Of a stretch of DNA of 64,000 nucleotides, positions 44,557 to 53,665 are shown one piece after another (positions within the stretch are counted from its first letter, which is position 1; each line of letters begins with the position of its first letter). Under the pieces are notes generated by a model that was not told the DNA's origin, searched no databases, and saw only the letters and a list, made by a program, of their open reading frames with translations. Source of the DNA: Candidatus Zixiibacteriota bacterium (GTDB lineage: Bacteria > Zixibacteria > MSB-5A5 > GN15 > FEB-12); NCBI GenBank assembly GCA_035380245.1, contig DAOSXA010000002.1:620001-684000 (forward strand). Direction: 5' to 3'. Made by a program: the position numbers and the translations under genes.

Positions 44557-45098
44557 GTGAGATTACAATACGACGAGCGCGGCCTCTCTGTCAACAGCAA
44601 TCTGCGTGACCGAGAGCGCGGCGGAATCTCGAGTAGGTCGAATCTCCTGTCCACCGATGGCGGATCGCGAAGCGAAGTTTCGACAGGGCTTCGCCTTCGT
44701 TCCGCCCAAGCCCAGGGCAAGCCCTGGGGCACCGCGACGGAACGAGGTTCTTATTCGTAGTTACTATGGAATACGATGAGTTGTGGTAATATAAGGAAGA
44801 GGTTACCTTTGTTCGAATTTGCGCGGACGGATACCTTGTGGGCGGCAGACGTCTCGTCTGTCCCTGCAGCAGCACGTCCCGAAGAACGTCTTTCCCGCGA
44901 AAGCGGGGATCCATCTTCATCTTTTCGGTGCCCCACCCATCGGGCGGGATCGCGAAGCGAAGTTTCGACAGCCAACAGCTTTCCGTAGGCCGGGGATCCC
45001 TGCGATCCCGGCCATATGACACAGTCATCATGGCGGATTCGAAGATGGATCCGCCCGGGGACGGTCGACCGCGGAATCAATTCGCCTGTAAACGCAAA
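44557..45098. repeat. Repeat-rich intergenic region with two copies of a dispersed repeat
   Basis: About 540 bases without a credible gene. The core GCGAAGCGAAGTTTCGACA occurs inside 25 identical bases at 44662-44686 and 44947-44971, and again in variant form near 60.7 and 60.9 kb. Other elements are small hairpins such as CCCGCGAAAGCGGGG (about 44893-44907), CAGACGTCTCGTCTG (about 44848) and GCCGGGGATCCCTGCGATCCCGGC (about 44989). The several short ORFs crossing it are made of these repeats. Confidence 0.75.
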
Positions 45099-46010
45099 TC
45101 AGCGCGGATGGAGATAAATTTTCTTACGGGTGTAATCGATCGTAATCTTGAAACCTTGAAGAAACGTCCCCCCAAGCAGTCCCTCGATATCTACCCCGCG
45201 AACGGCATCCTTAATGCGACTCATATCGGTGACAACGCACGGAACGTTGTAGCTGGCCAGTTTCCCGCTCAATTCGACCTTGTCGATAACCATTCGGTCG
45301 CCGACTTCGGCGTCCAGTCCCAGGTCATCGGCCAAATCGGGTGAGAGTGAAGTCTGCGAGGCGCAATAATCGAGAACCATGGGAACTTCGATATCGTCGT
45401 TAAACACCACGTCGACCACGATCATGTGCCGTTCCTGCCGGAAAGGGATAAAGCTCTTCCGCACGGCCTGGATATCATCCGGCTCACCGGTACGCAACTG
45501 CATAAGGCGATTGGGGAAATCGACTGTTACGTAGAAACGTTTCAACACCTCGTAGCCAATAAGCCCGTCGGGATGGTCCGTCACCTCGTCCGAGACCAGG
45601 GCGCTCAGATCGATCACAGTGGCGTCGAGATTGTAAAGTGTCTCATTTCCTATCCTCAGCGAGCGGATATCAAGCGCTTTGGCCTCAGAGGTCCCGTGAA
45701 CACCGACAATCGGGCGTTGCGGCGGACCGGATTTGGGATGAAGATCGTTGTCTTCGACGAATTCGCTATTGACATAAAGCCGGTCGGCGCCGGTGTCGAT
45801 TCCGAACAGACCCGAGGCACGGCCGTCGACCAGAACGTTCACCTCGACTAGACCTCGTGACGGATCAAACGGCACCTCTACGGCCCGGGCGCTCGCAACG
45901 ATACAAACGGTCATTATGAGAGCGATAATACCGGAAATTTGAGTCGGTTTATTCATACCATGAGTATCGACCGGCCGGAAACGATATCTTAGCCGGTCGA
46001 GAAGAATCAT
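45099..46010 (-). CDS. Exported retropepsin-like aspartic protease-fold protein
   Basis: About 303 residues: a hydrophobic N-terminal export segment (ISGIIALIMTVCIVASARA) and two aspartic-protease-like lobes. Lobe one has the canonical FGIDTGADRLYV with DGLIGYEVL as its hydrophobic-Gly partner. Lobe two has MVLDYCASQTSLS (DYC for DTG) with EGLLGGTFL. Bacterial proteins of this kind are often annotated as aspartyl-protease family. The ATG at 46010 overlaps the ccmF stop by four bases (ATGA), so it is translationally coupled; ATG 45956 would give a more ordinary signal peptide. The second Asp is kept but the Thr-Gly is lost, so activity is uncertain. Last gene of the ccm operon. Confidence 0.75.
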   Translation of the reverse strand: MILLDRLRYRFRPVDTHGMNKPTQISGIIALIMTVCIVASARAVEVPFDPSRGLVEVNVLVDGRASGLFGIDTGADRLYVNSEFVEDNDLHPKSGPPQRPIVGVHGTSEAKALDIRSLRIGNETLYNLDATVIDLSALVSDEVTDHPDGLIGYEVLKRFYVTVDFPNRLMQLRTGEPDDIQAVRKSFIPFRQERHMIVVDVVFNDDIEVPMVLDYCASQTSLSPDLADDLGLDAEVGDRMVIDKVELSGKLASYNVPCVVTDMSRIKDAVRGVDIEGLLGGTFLQGFKITIDYTRKKIYLHPR

Positions 46011-48370
46011 CGGTTCGTTGTCGTGCAACTATTTGCTTCGGCCTCTTCCTTGCGGCGCAGAAACGAGATAAACACGCCGCCCAGCAGAAATATCGCACCG
46101 AGCCAAACCAGGTCGATGAGCATCTTGCGCGAGATATCGAGCACCAACATCTCCGGTCGTCCGCCTTTGGTCAGTCCCGGGATATTTATTACCACCGCTC
46201 GTTCGTCGGCCAGAATACCCTCGATCGAGACCTCGTGAGCGCCGTTGTCAAAAGATGCCGGACGGCTTTCCTGATGCTGACCACCCGGCCCGGAGACCAT
46301 AGCTACGATCGGAACAACCGTATCGACAACATCATCCGTCTCGATAATCAATCTGGCGCCGACCTGCATATCTCCCGACATACCGTGATCGCCCATGTCG
46401 AAGTTATCGAACGTGATCTTGTAATCACCGACTTCTTGCTGTTCACCCTTGGCCAGCTTGAGTCCGCCATAGCCTTCGTTCATCTGGATTTCTTCGGGTG
46501 AATAATATAAGTCGTAGAGCCCTGTTTTCTGTATCGTCGGACGACGCATGATGCCGTTCATGCGCGGGGAATAGTAAAGCTGAGGGTGGATTTCATCGAC
46601 ATCACCATCGTCGTGAACGGATAACAACAGGCGGTTTTGGGGATACGTGAAACCGTGCTCCATACCGTCGTATTCGATCTCCATTCCGAACGCCGTACGT
46701 GATTCACCTTTGGGAATAACTACCTTTTCCGACACCACGAACGCCGATGAAGCCAGCACGCCGAGGATCAACAGACCAAAACCGAAATGGCTCAGATGAG
46801 CACCGACGAACCTCCAGCGATTCGGGAAAAAACCGGCCAGATACGTTGCGTTCGAAATTATCGCCATCGCGCCGGTGGCGAAAAAGAGCAGGTAGGTATA
46901 GTTGGCGACTCCCAATAAACGGACCACAACCGCCACAACGACAAAACCGATAAATGACGGCAGGAGTTTTTGGGACAAACCCGGCTTGGCCGTGTACATA
47001 CCGAAGGTGGTAACCACGATAGCGAACAGGAATCCGAAAGTCGAGTCGGCAACCCCCAGGAACATCGGCAGAAAGCCGATGGCGAGACTCCCAATCGCCA
47101 GAATCAGGAAACGTCCGATCCATTTGGCGGGACGGAATTCGGTAAAGGAAGTGAACGGTACAACGGCCAGCAACAACGCGTAAAGCACCGCAAATGGCAG
47201 GGCGAAGCTGTTGTACGTGGCAAGGTCGGCGGCACGGGGCTCCACGCCGATAAGCTGGGTCGTGAGCGGCAGCGACATCCAGAACATGACGATCATTGAA
47301 AAGATAAATAATAATCCGGTAGCGGCAATCAGGCTGAATTCACGACCGTAGAAATTGAAGCTCATCGGGACATGACCCAAAGCCTTAATCCTCGTAATGA
47401 ACAACACCAGCGTCATGAGCGTGAAGAACGCCAGGAAAGCGACCAGGAAACCGGTCGTACCCAGATCGACGAAACTATGAACCGAAAAATCAGCCAGCAC
47501 ACCGCTTCGCGTCAGGAAGGTTCCGTAGACAACTTCCAAAAACAGCAGGGAGGTCATTAACATATTGATCTTGCGAAGTGCCCCCGTGCGGCGTTCGATA
47601 ATCATACCGTGCAACAGTGCCAGCGAAGTGAACCAGGGTACGAACGAAGAGTTTTCAACCGGGTCCCAGGCCCAATAGCCGCCCCAGCCGAGTGTCTTGT
47701 ACGCCCAGTAACCGCCCATAATGTTCCCCGCTCCGAGCGCCAGGGCGGTGATTCCCACCCACGGCAAGGCGGTTTTCATCCAGCGGGAATAGTCGTTGCG
47801 AATCAGGGCCGCCATCGCAATTGCGAACGGTACGGCCGCTATTGAATAACCGGAGAACATGGTCGGCGGATGAATCACCATCCAGGGATCCTGCAGTAAC
47901 TCGTTTAGCCCGGCACCGTCGGGGGGGAGAAAATCCATCAGGGCGAACGGCGAGAGCCGCATCAGAATGAAGATGAAGAAGGCGTTCACCGAGGCCATCA
48001 CCGCCATGGCATAATGTCGATATTGATGACCGAACTTCAGAATCAGAAAACCGAACAGGGAGTTGAAAAACAGCCAGAGCAGGTAGGTTCCTTCTTGCCC
48101 GCCCCAGAACGAAGATATCAAATAACCCAACGGCAGGGAGCTGTCGGAGTATTCGAAAACGTATTTGAAAGCGAAATTGTGGCTGAAAAAGAGATAGAAC
48201 AGAAGCGCTACCGAGGCCGCCACCGATCCGACGAAAATACCATAAGCCAGCCGAGCGAGACTCTCCCATTGGTCGCGTCCCCGCGCCACGAGGAAATAAG
48301 CCACACCGGCCAGTAGATTAAAGGCGAACGCCAGAATAATGAGCAGTTCGCCCGTTACATGCAATGCCAT
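46007..48370 (-). CDS. ccmF: Cytochrome c maturation heme lyase subunit CcmF
   Basis: A 787-residue integral membrane protein of about 14-15 helices that attaches heme to apocytochrome c at the outer face of the inner membrane. It has the tryptophan-rich WWD signature WGGYWAWDPVENSSFVPW (about residue 230), conserved membrane histidines around it (WMVIHPPTMFSGY, LALLHGM), and a large periplasmic domain before the last helix (WLGAIFLLGGVFISFL). It follows ccmE by 17 bases in the order A-B-C-D-E-F and is followed by the aspartic-protease-like gene. Length is slightly greater than E. coli CcmF (647) because of the C-terminal periplasmic part. Confidence 0.95.
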   Translation of the reverse strand: MALHVTGELLIILAFAFNLLAGVAYFLVARGRDQWESLARLAYGIFVGSVAASVALLFYLFFSHNFAFKYVFEYSDSSLPLGYLISSFWGGQEGTYLLWLFFNSLFGFLILKFGHQYRHYAMAVMASVNAFFIFILMRLSPFALMDFLPPDGAGLNELLQDPWMVIHPPTMFSGYSIAAVPFAIAMAALIRNDYSRWMKTALPWVGITALALGAGNIMGGYWAYKTLGWGGYWAWDPVENSSFVPWFTSLALLHGMIIERRTGALRKINMLMTSLLFLEVVYGTFLTRSGVLADFSVHSFVDLGTTGFLVAFLAFFTLMTLVLFITRIKALGHVPMSFNFYGREFSLIAATGLLFIFSMIVMFWMSLPLTTQLIGVEPRAADLATYNSFALPFAVLYALLLAVVPFTSFTEFRPAKWIGRFLILAIGSLAIGFLPMFLGVADSTFGFLFAIVVTTFGMYTAKPGLSQKLLPSFIGFVVVAVVVRLLGVANYTYLLFFATGAMAIISNATYLAGFFPNRWRFVGAHLSHFGFGLLILGVLASSAFVVSEKVVIPKGESRTAFGMEIEYDGMEHGFTYPQNRLLLSVHDDGDVDEIHPQLYYSPRMNGIMRRPTIQKTGLYDLYYSPEEIQMNEGYGGLKLAKGEQQEVGDYKITFDNFDMGDHGMSGDMQVGARLIIETDDVVDTVVPIVAMVSGPGGQHQESRPASFDNGAHEVSIEGILADERAVVINIPGLTKGGRPEMLVLDISRKMLIDLVWLGAIFLLGGVFISFLRRKEEAEANSCTTTNR

Positions 48371-48387
48371 ATATTTTCAGCCCCCGA

Positions 48388-48825
48388 TTATACTCCGGCG
48401 GTGCCCACCGCCTCTTCGTGCTTGCGCATATCCTGGAACTCGTCCCCTTGTTCCCCCTGGTACTTCGACGGACATTTCACCAGCATCTGGTCGGCCACGA
48501 AGACTCCGTTTTCGGCCTTACCCTTGACCACCACCGAAGTCGCTTGATCGAAATTACCCGGCACCACGCCGTAGTACGTTACCGGCAGCCTCGGTGCGTT
48601 GATCGTGTCCGCCGCATCGACGTCGTAGATCGCAAACTCGAGTCGGCGTTCGTCGACGTTATACTTCACCCTGTTGAAATCTATTTTACCGAGACACTGA
48701 ACCTGACGAGAAGATTGCCGCGCTTCCTCGATGGGAACATACTGAATGGTCGTCTTGAGAAACGCCGTCGTTCCCCAGATTACGAACACGACGATAATCG
48801 CTCCGCCGATGATGTATCTCATCAT
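48388..48825 (-). CDS. ccmE: Cytochrome c maturation heme chaperone CcmE, CxxxY variant
   Basis: A 145-residue periplasmic protein on one N-terminal anchor (YIIGGAIIVVFVIWGTTAFL), with an OB-fold that holds heme covalently before passing it to CcmF. The heme-binding residue in the classical VLAKHDxxY motif is histidine; here it reads QMLVKCPSKYQ, cysteine with the tyrosine kept (CxxxY). This variant is known from archaea and some Desulfovibrio (System I*), where ccmH is also missing. ATG 48825 overlaps the ccmD stop by four bases. Confidence 0.93.
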   Translation of the reverse strand: MMRYIIGGAIIVVFVIWGTTAFLKTTIQYVPIEEARQSSRQVQCLGKIDFNRVKYNVDERRLEFAIYDVDAADTINAPRLPVTYYGVVPGNFDQATSVVVKGKAENGVFVADQMLVKCPSKYQGEQGDEFQDMRKHEEAVGTAGV

Positions 48826-48938
48826 GACTTAACTTTCTTCTCCAGCTTTCGAACTTTGTTGTCCAGTTTCATCACGAAATAGAAGATTCCGATCCAGACT
48901 ATCAGTGCAACCACCAAAGCGATATAATTGCCGTCCAT
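48822..48938 (-). CDS. ccmD: CcmD-like small membrane protein, 38 aa
   Basis: A 38-codon frame beginning MDGNYIALVVALIVWIGIFY and ending in a basic helix (VRKLEKKVKS). One membrane helix followed by a charged cytoplasmic tail is the CcmD form; CcmD helps release holo-CcmE from the CcmABCE complex. The ATG follows the ccmC stop directly (TAAATG) with GGAGG upstream, and its TGA overlaps the ccmE ATG (ATGA). Position between ccmC and ccmE is the standard one. Confidence 0.88.
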   Translation of the reverse strand: MDGNYIALVVALIVWIGIFYFVMKLDNKVRKLEKKVKS

Positions 48939-49592
48939 TTATAACTCCTCCACGACGGATCGTTCCAATCTTCGGATACGTCCGGCAAGATTGAACAACC
49001 AGAAGTATAGTACGGTAAAAACAGTCAGAGACGTAAAGAAAATCACTCTCACGACCGGCCCCATCGTGAACTCCAAATTTTTATCAATGATCGAATCCGA
49101 GGGATGCAACGAGTTCAACACCCTCGGCAGTACGAACACCAGAAACGGCACCGTCAGAAAAGCGAAAACCGCATAAACCGCCGACAGCGTCGCTCGTCGG
49201 TTCTCATCGGCAATCGCTCCCCGCAGGGCGAAATAAGCGCCGTATATCAGCAGCAACAGAAAGATGCTGGTCTCGCGCGGATCCCAGTTCCAGAATGATC
49301 CCCAGGTCACCCTGGCGAAAATCGAGCCGGTAACGGTAGCCAGAAAACAGAACAGCAGACCTAAACCGGCGGCGTTGACGGCGCGATCATCCATCTCCGG
49401 ACTGCGTTTTATCAAATACAGGATGGAATAAACCATCGCCATGGCAAAAGCCAGAACGGAAATCCAGGCCTGCGGAATATGATAATAAAAGATGCGGCTG
49501 GCGGGACCGATCTGCTGCTGTGGTATTTCCGTCACGAAACTGGCCACGATCATCGCGGACATGACCAGAAACAGAAGCACTTTCCACCACAT
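48939..49592 (-). CDS. ccmC: Heme exporter protein CcmC
   Basis: A 217-residue, six-helix member of the heme-handling protein superfamily that loads heme onto CcmE. The WWD motif is WGSFWNWDPRETSIF (about residues 103-117), flanked by conserved histidines (FYYHIPQAW near 38, and LNSLHPSD near 170). Length and topology are typical. It begins about 106 bases after ccmB and abuts ccmD. Confidence 0.95.
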   Translation of the reverse strand: MWWKVLLFLVMSAMIVASFVTEIPQQQIGPASRIFYYHIPQAWISVLAFAMAMVYSILYLIKRSPEMDDRAVNAAGLGLLFCFLATVTGSIFARVTWGSFWNWDPRETSIFLLLLIYGAYFALRGAIADENRRATLSAVYAVFAFLTVPFLVFVLPRVLNSLHPSDSIIDKNLEFTMGPVVRVIFFTSLTVFTVLYFWLFNLAGRIRRLERSVVEEL

Positions 49593-49698
49593 ATATCAGG
49601 ACCGGCCTTTCATCTATCTATCTTTGACGGTTTTCTTACAACCATCTTATCGTTTAATAAAATAGTCCGTTTTTGTTCCGATCGAGATCCGTTCGCGG

Positions 49699-50382
49699 TC
49701 AATCACGCCAGACAAATTTGAACAGTAAAAACGATCCGACCGACATAATCACGGCGTATGCTATTAAGAACTGTATTTCGGTCAAAATGTTTCCCAAACC
49801 TGAACCAATAAGCACTTTCTGGCTGGCTTTGACCAACACCAGCAGAAGCGGCATCAGAACCGGAAAAGATAACACCGCAAACAAAGCCCCCCGAGAGGAT
49901 GCTCGGGCTATAATCGCCGCGACCAGGGTAGTTGCACCGGAAAGGCCAATCAGCCCCAGCACGATCAGTACCGTGAACTCGCCGATATTATCCGACGGCG
50001 TATCGGTAAAAGCGAAAAAGATCGGCGTTACCACGATTGTCATCAGCGTAAGTAAGAGTACGTTGAACATCAGTTTACCAAGAAAAACCGGGTCGGGGTC
50101 TCCTTTCAGACGCAACAGCAGCGCCGTCCCGGCTTCCTCCTCACGGATGAAAACATGTGCCAGACCGGACATGGCTGAGAAAAACAGCACGATCCAGTAG
50201 AGCGCTCCCAACACCGACGGTTTAAGTCCGCTCTGGCCAAGTGCAAAGGAGACGACCGTCAGAGTCGTTATGCCGAACATGAGGATAGCGTTGAGGGCAT
50301 AACGATTTCGCAGTTCCAGGCGGATATCCTTAGCCAGTACGGCCAGGGCCCGGCTAACCAAGTTGGCACGTCTGCTCGGCAA
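49699..50382 (-). CDS. ccmB: Heme exporter permease CcmB
   Basis: About 227 residues with six predicted helices and the N-terminal VLAKDIRLELRNRYALNAI segment characteristic of CcmB, the membrane partner of CcmA. Together they form an ABC complex that drives release of heme-loaded CcmE. I start at TTG 50382, which has GAGGAG seven bases before it; TTG 50412 and TTG 50361 are other options. The gene overlaps the 3' end of ccmA by 29 bases. Confidence 0.9.
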   Translation of the reverse strand: MPSRRANLVSRALAVLAKDIRLELRNRYALNAILMFGITTLTVVSFALGQSGLKPSVLGALYWIVLFFSAMSGLAHVFIREEEAGTALLLRLKGDPDPVFLGKLMFNVLLLTLMTIVVTPIFFAFTDTPSDNIGEFTVLIVLGLIGLSGATTLVAAIIARASSRGALFAVLSFPVLMPLLLVLVKASQKVLIGSGLGNILTEIQFLIAYAVIMSVGSFLLFKFVWRD

Positions 50383-50968
50383 GACGATACTCCTCGGTTT
50401 CGTTGGTGGCAATGACCATTATGGTGCGAGATCGATATTCCTCGACGAGATCGAAAACGATTTTCCGACCGGCGTCATCGAGATTGGCGGTGGGTTCATC
50501 GAGAAACAGAAAGTCGGGTTGACCGGCTAAAGCCACGGCATATTTGAGCCTTTGCTTCATCCCGGAGGAATAAGCTCGCACCTCGTCTCCCCCACGGCCT
50601 TCAAGTCCCACTCGTTCGAGAATCGCGTCGATATCCTTGCCTGTCACCGATCGGGCCGAAAGCGCCGTAAAGAACTTGATGTTCTCTTCCCCGGTTAGTT
50701 GATCGTAAAGCTGGACATAGGGAGCCACGAAACCGACCCGTTCACCGAATTCCGAGATTTCGATAGAACGTTCCTCCTCCAAACGCCGGACCACTCCCTT
50801 GACAGGTCGCAACAGACCTAACAAGCATTGCAGCAGTGTGGATTTACCCGCGCCATTGGGACCAATGACAGCCAGGGACTGACCGGTAGTGAGATCCAGC
50901 GAAACATCCCGAAATACCGTTCGGCCCTCGAACCGATGGGATAGATTTTCGGCTATGAGCTTGAACAC
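50354..50968 (-). CDS. ccmA: Cytochrome c maturation ATP-binding protein CcmA
   Basis: A 204-residue ABC ATPase. Walker A GPNGAGKST (about 38), Q-loop region FVAPYVQLYDQLTG, signature YSSGMKQRLKYAVAL (about 136), Walker B FLFLDEPTANLD (about 158). The family LSxGQ signature reads SSGMKQ, as is common in CcmA and exporter subunits. The start is GTG 50968. First gene of the ccm operon. Confidence 0.93.
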   Translation of the reverse strand: MFKLIAENLSHRFEGRTVFRDVSLDLTTGQSLAVIGPNGAGKSTLLQCLLGLLRPVKGVVRRLEEERSIEISEFGERVGFVAPYVQLYDQLTGEENIKFFTALSARSVTGKDIDAILERVGLEGRGGDEVRAYSSGMKQRLKYAVALAGQPDFLFLDEPTANLDDAGRKIVFDLVEEYRSRTIMVIATNETEEYRLAEQTCQLG

Positions 50969-51034
50969 AAAGGAAATAAGTCTCGCGGACCGTTCAAATC
51001 AAGTCTTTTGATAGGGAGCCCTTAACGATGCTGT

Positions 51035-51787
51035 CTATTGGTCGCGGTCTTTGACTCGGAGCATCCGTTTGATGGGTAAAGTGTATCGGGTATGAGCGGA
51101 GTCGTTTATCCGAAAGGTAAGTGAGTAGTCCCATTCGGAATCGAGATAATCATCGGTAACCCGGATTTTAACCTGGGCTGAGTCTCTTGCCCCCACTTGC
51201 TCGGGCATTTTGACCTCGAATACATGATCGGCATGATCAACCAGCGTGAGCTTGTACGGGCGGCTGTCGTGGTTATGGATCCAGGCCGAAGCAACCCGTC
51301 GTTCTTCCGGGGTGAATTGGGATACATCGAGACGATAGGGATCGAGTGTCAACGGGAAATCCTGGTCGGGAGCAGTAATAAGATTCGCTTCGATTTTTAA
51401 ATACACTTTTTCATCACTGACGTTGGTTTTCATGAAAGGCGTTTTATCGACCTTCCCCATGTAGGAACGCGTCGAGAAAAACAAGTCGAGATACGTGCTC
51501 TCTCCCGGACCGAGAACCGAGTCAGCCAACGGCGCCTGGGTGCAGCCACAACCGGGATCGATGCTGGTAATCACGAGCGTGTCATCGCCGGTAGATCGGA
51601 TAGGGAAACGATGCCAGACTGTGGCATGCTGACCGGTATGTCCGAAATCAAACTCCGTTTGAGGAACCGATATAGCCGGTCCGGCTAAAACCAAATCGGT
51701 CGCACCACAAACCACAACTAGCACCGCTAAAACCGCGACCAAACTTCTCCACGACATTATCTTCAACCTCATCTCAAGCACACGCAT
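51035..51787 (-). CDS. Exported DUF1573-type protein
   Basis: About 250 residues: signal peptide (SLVAVLAVLVVVCGATDLVLA) then a DUF1573/ASPM-SPD-2-Hydin-like immunoglobulin domain (FDFGHTGQHATVWHRFPIRS...PGCGCTQAPLADSVLGPGES), the typical CxCTxP-like turn being GCGCTQAP. A second beta domain follows. Such proteins are periplasmic or surface beta-sandwiches of unknown activity. The frame is open to a TTG at 51808 that overlaps the lepB stop by four bases, so translation may be coupled. I prefer ATG 51787, and ATG 51757 (GAGG nine bases upstream) is equally possible. Confidence 0.75.
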   Translation of the reverse strand: MRVLEMRLKIMSWRSLVAVLAVLVVVCGATDLVLAGPAISVPQTEFDFGHTGQHATVWHRFPIRSTGDDTLVITSIDPGCGCTQAPLADSVLGPGESTYLDLFFSTRSYMGKVDKTPFMKTNVSDEKVYLKIEANLITAPDQDFPLTLDPYRLDVSQFTPEERRVASAWIHNHDSRPYKLTLVDHADHVFEVKMPEQVGARDSAQVKIRVTDDYLDSEWDYSLTFRINDSAHTRYTLPIKRMLRVKDRDQ

Positions 51788-51804
51788 CGTAAGCCATTCC
51801 TGAT

Positions 51805-52512
51805 TCAACTAATGATGTTGAACAGACGTCCCCAGCGAACCTTCTGCACGAAATGCACCGCGTTGTATATGAACATCCGATGTACCGACAGGGGGTCACT
51901 GAGAGAGACCTCCGGGGAAGGATAGATATCATCGTTCCAGGACCAATGGACAATTAACGCTTTTCCGAGGATCAAGTCCTTGGATACCGGTCCCCAAAAG
52001 CGGGAATCGTAGGAGTTGTCCCGATTGTCCCCCATCATGAAGAAATAACCGGGTGGTACGACATAAGGTCCCCAGTTATCCCGTGACTCACGTCCCCCCG
52101 GGGCTCGCGGTTGAATCCGATCGGTAAATTTTGAGTGTTCCGGATCAGGGAAACGAACTCCATTGATAAACAGTTCTTTATCCTTAACCAGAACCGTATC
52201 TCCGCCGACAGCTACGCAACGTTTGATGTATTTGGTTACACCGTCGCGGGGAAACAGGAAAATCACGACATCACCCGGCTCAGGATCATGCATTTCCGGA
52301 AGCCGCCAGTTTGTCAAAGGAATGCGTGCTCCGTAAACGAATTTATTGGCCAGCAAAAAATCACCGATCAGCAGTGTATCTTCCATTGAAGCCGACGGGA
52401 TCTTATACGCCTCTACGATAGAAGTCTTGATAATAATCGCAAGTACGACGGCAATGGTGATCTGCTTGAAATTATCCCAAAAAGTAGTGAACAATCCAGG
52501 CTGTTGGCTCAT
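51805..52512 (-). CDS. lepB: Signal peptidase I
   Basis: A 235-residue membrane-anchored serine peptidase that removes signal peptides of exported proteins. One N-terminal helix (FKQITIAVVLAIIIKTSIVEA), catalytic Ser42 in KIPSASMEDTL, catalytic Lys in TKYIKRCVAVGGD (about 95), and box E MGDNRDNSYDSRFWG (about 165). The periplasmic domain carries the usual box C and D strands. Gene order here is dxr, rseP, lepB, all envelope biogenesis. Confidence 0.95.
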   Translation of the reverse strand: MSQQPGLFTTFWDNFKQITIAVVLAIIIKTSIVEAYKIPSASMEDTLLIGDFLLANKFVYGARIPLTNWRLPEMHDPEPGDVVIFLFPRDGVTKYIKRCVAVGGDTVLVKDKELFINGVRFPDPEHSKFTDRIQPRAPGGRESRDNWGPYVVPPGYFFMMGDNRDNSYDSRFWGPVSKDLILGKALIVHWSWNDDIYPSPEVSLSDPLSVHRMFIYNAVHFVQKVRWGRLFNIIS

Positions 52513-52605
52513 TCAGTCTATATCCTTGTCCTATGGTATCCATTTGTCTTAGTTCTGGTACGTTTCAATCTCTTCCAGGATTCAGTTAATCGTCGCTCCG
52601 GACGG

Positions 52606-53664
52606 CTAATTCCGCGTAAATACCCGCACGATATCGTTATAGGTCACGAAGACTAAAAGTGTCAGGATTAGAACGAGTCCGACCTGCTGCGCCCAGGCGC
52701 GAGCTTTGATCGGCACCGGACCGCCTTTGATCTTCTCGATTGCCAGGAACACCAAATGGGCTCCATCGAGAATCGGGATAGGCAAAACATTCAGCACGGC
52801 GAGGTTGATAGACAATATCCCTAATAACCAAAGCAGACTGGCAGCGCCGCTGCGGGCCGCCTCACCGGCCTGACTGGCAATAAAAACGGGGCCGCCCAGT
52901 TGTTTGACCGATTCCCGCCCGGTAATGAGATTCTTAACGAAATTGGCGGTCAACACCACTACTTCATGAGTCAGCTTGAAACCGTCCACGATCGCTGCTC
53001 CCAGTGGTGGTGTCTCGCGAAGCGGCGCGAATCCAATTATCCCCACCGCCTGAGTTCCCTCAGGTCCGCCTTTGACCGAATCTACGGCAGTGGTCATGGT
53101 AGCGCTGAGAGTATCGTTGCCGCGCAGCCAGGTAAGATCGAGTGGTTCCGCCAGCTTAGCGTTGATACGCACCCGAAGACTGTCGAAATCATACACCCGG
53201 TAGCCGTCGATAGCTATCACCACATCACCGGTTTCAAGGCCGCCCAATTTCGCCGGACCGTCTTTGCGCAACTCACCGATCGCTACGCCACGGGGGTCAT
53301 TGACCAGTGATCCGCCGACCAGCACCAGAGCAATCATAAAACCAATCGCGGCCAGATAGTTCATGAACGGACCGGCAAAAATAACCGCCGCCCGCCGGCC
53401 GACCGATTTGGACTGGAATTCGTCAGAAGCTCCGGTCGTGGGGTCATCCGGATTCTCTCCGGCCATCTTGACAAAACCACCCAACGGAATGATACCGATA
53501 CAATAAGTGGTATCGCCCTTCTTTTTAGCGAATATGTTCGGCGGGAAACCGAGCGAAAATTTCTCTACCCTGATTCCTACCCATTTAGCCACCGTAAAAT
53601 GACCCAGTTCATGGACGAAAATCAGAACACCCAGAACCAGAATAAACGACAAAAGTGTAATCAT
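52606..53664 (-). CDS. rseP: RseP-type intramembrane zinc metalloprotease (site-2 protease)
   Basis: About 352 residues. The zinc motif is at HELGH (residues 18-22) in the first helix, and the third zinc ligand is in NVLPIPILDGAHL near residue 300. A PDZ domain lies between (about 125-190: GVAIGELRKDGPAKLGGLET, VIAIDGYRVYDFDSLRVRI). One PDZ is seen where E. coli RseP has two. RseP cleaves anti-sigma factors and remnant signal peptides within the membrane. ATG 53664 lies one base after the dxr TGA, with AGGA upstream. The dxr-rseP pairing is conserved in many bacteria. Confidence 0.93.
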   Translation of the reverse strand: MITLLSFILVLGVLIFVHELGHFTVAKWVGIRVEKFSLGFPPNIFAKKKGDTTYCIGIIPLGGFVKMAGENPDDPTTGASDEFQSKSVGRRAAVIFAGPFMNYLAAIGFMIALVLVGGSLVNDPRGVAIGELRKDGPAKLGGLETGDVVIAIDGYRVYDFDSLRVRINAKLAEPLDLTWLRGNDTLSATMTTAVDSVKGGPEGTQAVGIIGFAPLRETPPLGAAIVDGFKLTHEVVVLTANFVKNLITGRESVKQLGGPVFIASQAGEAARSGAASLLWLLGILSINLAVLNVLPIPILDGAHLVFLAIEKIKGGPVPIKARAWAQQVGLVLILTLLVFVTYNDIVRVFTRN

Positions 53665-53665
53665 A

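Noticed and set aside
44551..45098. Several overlapping short frames in the repeat region
   Set aside because: They are built from repeat text and hairpins in all frames, without ribosome sites; better read as intergenic repeats.
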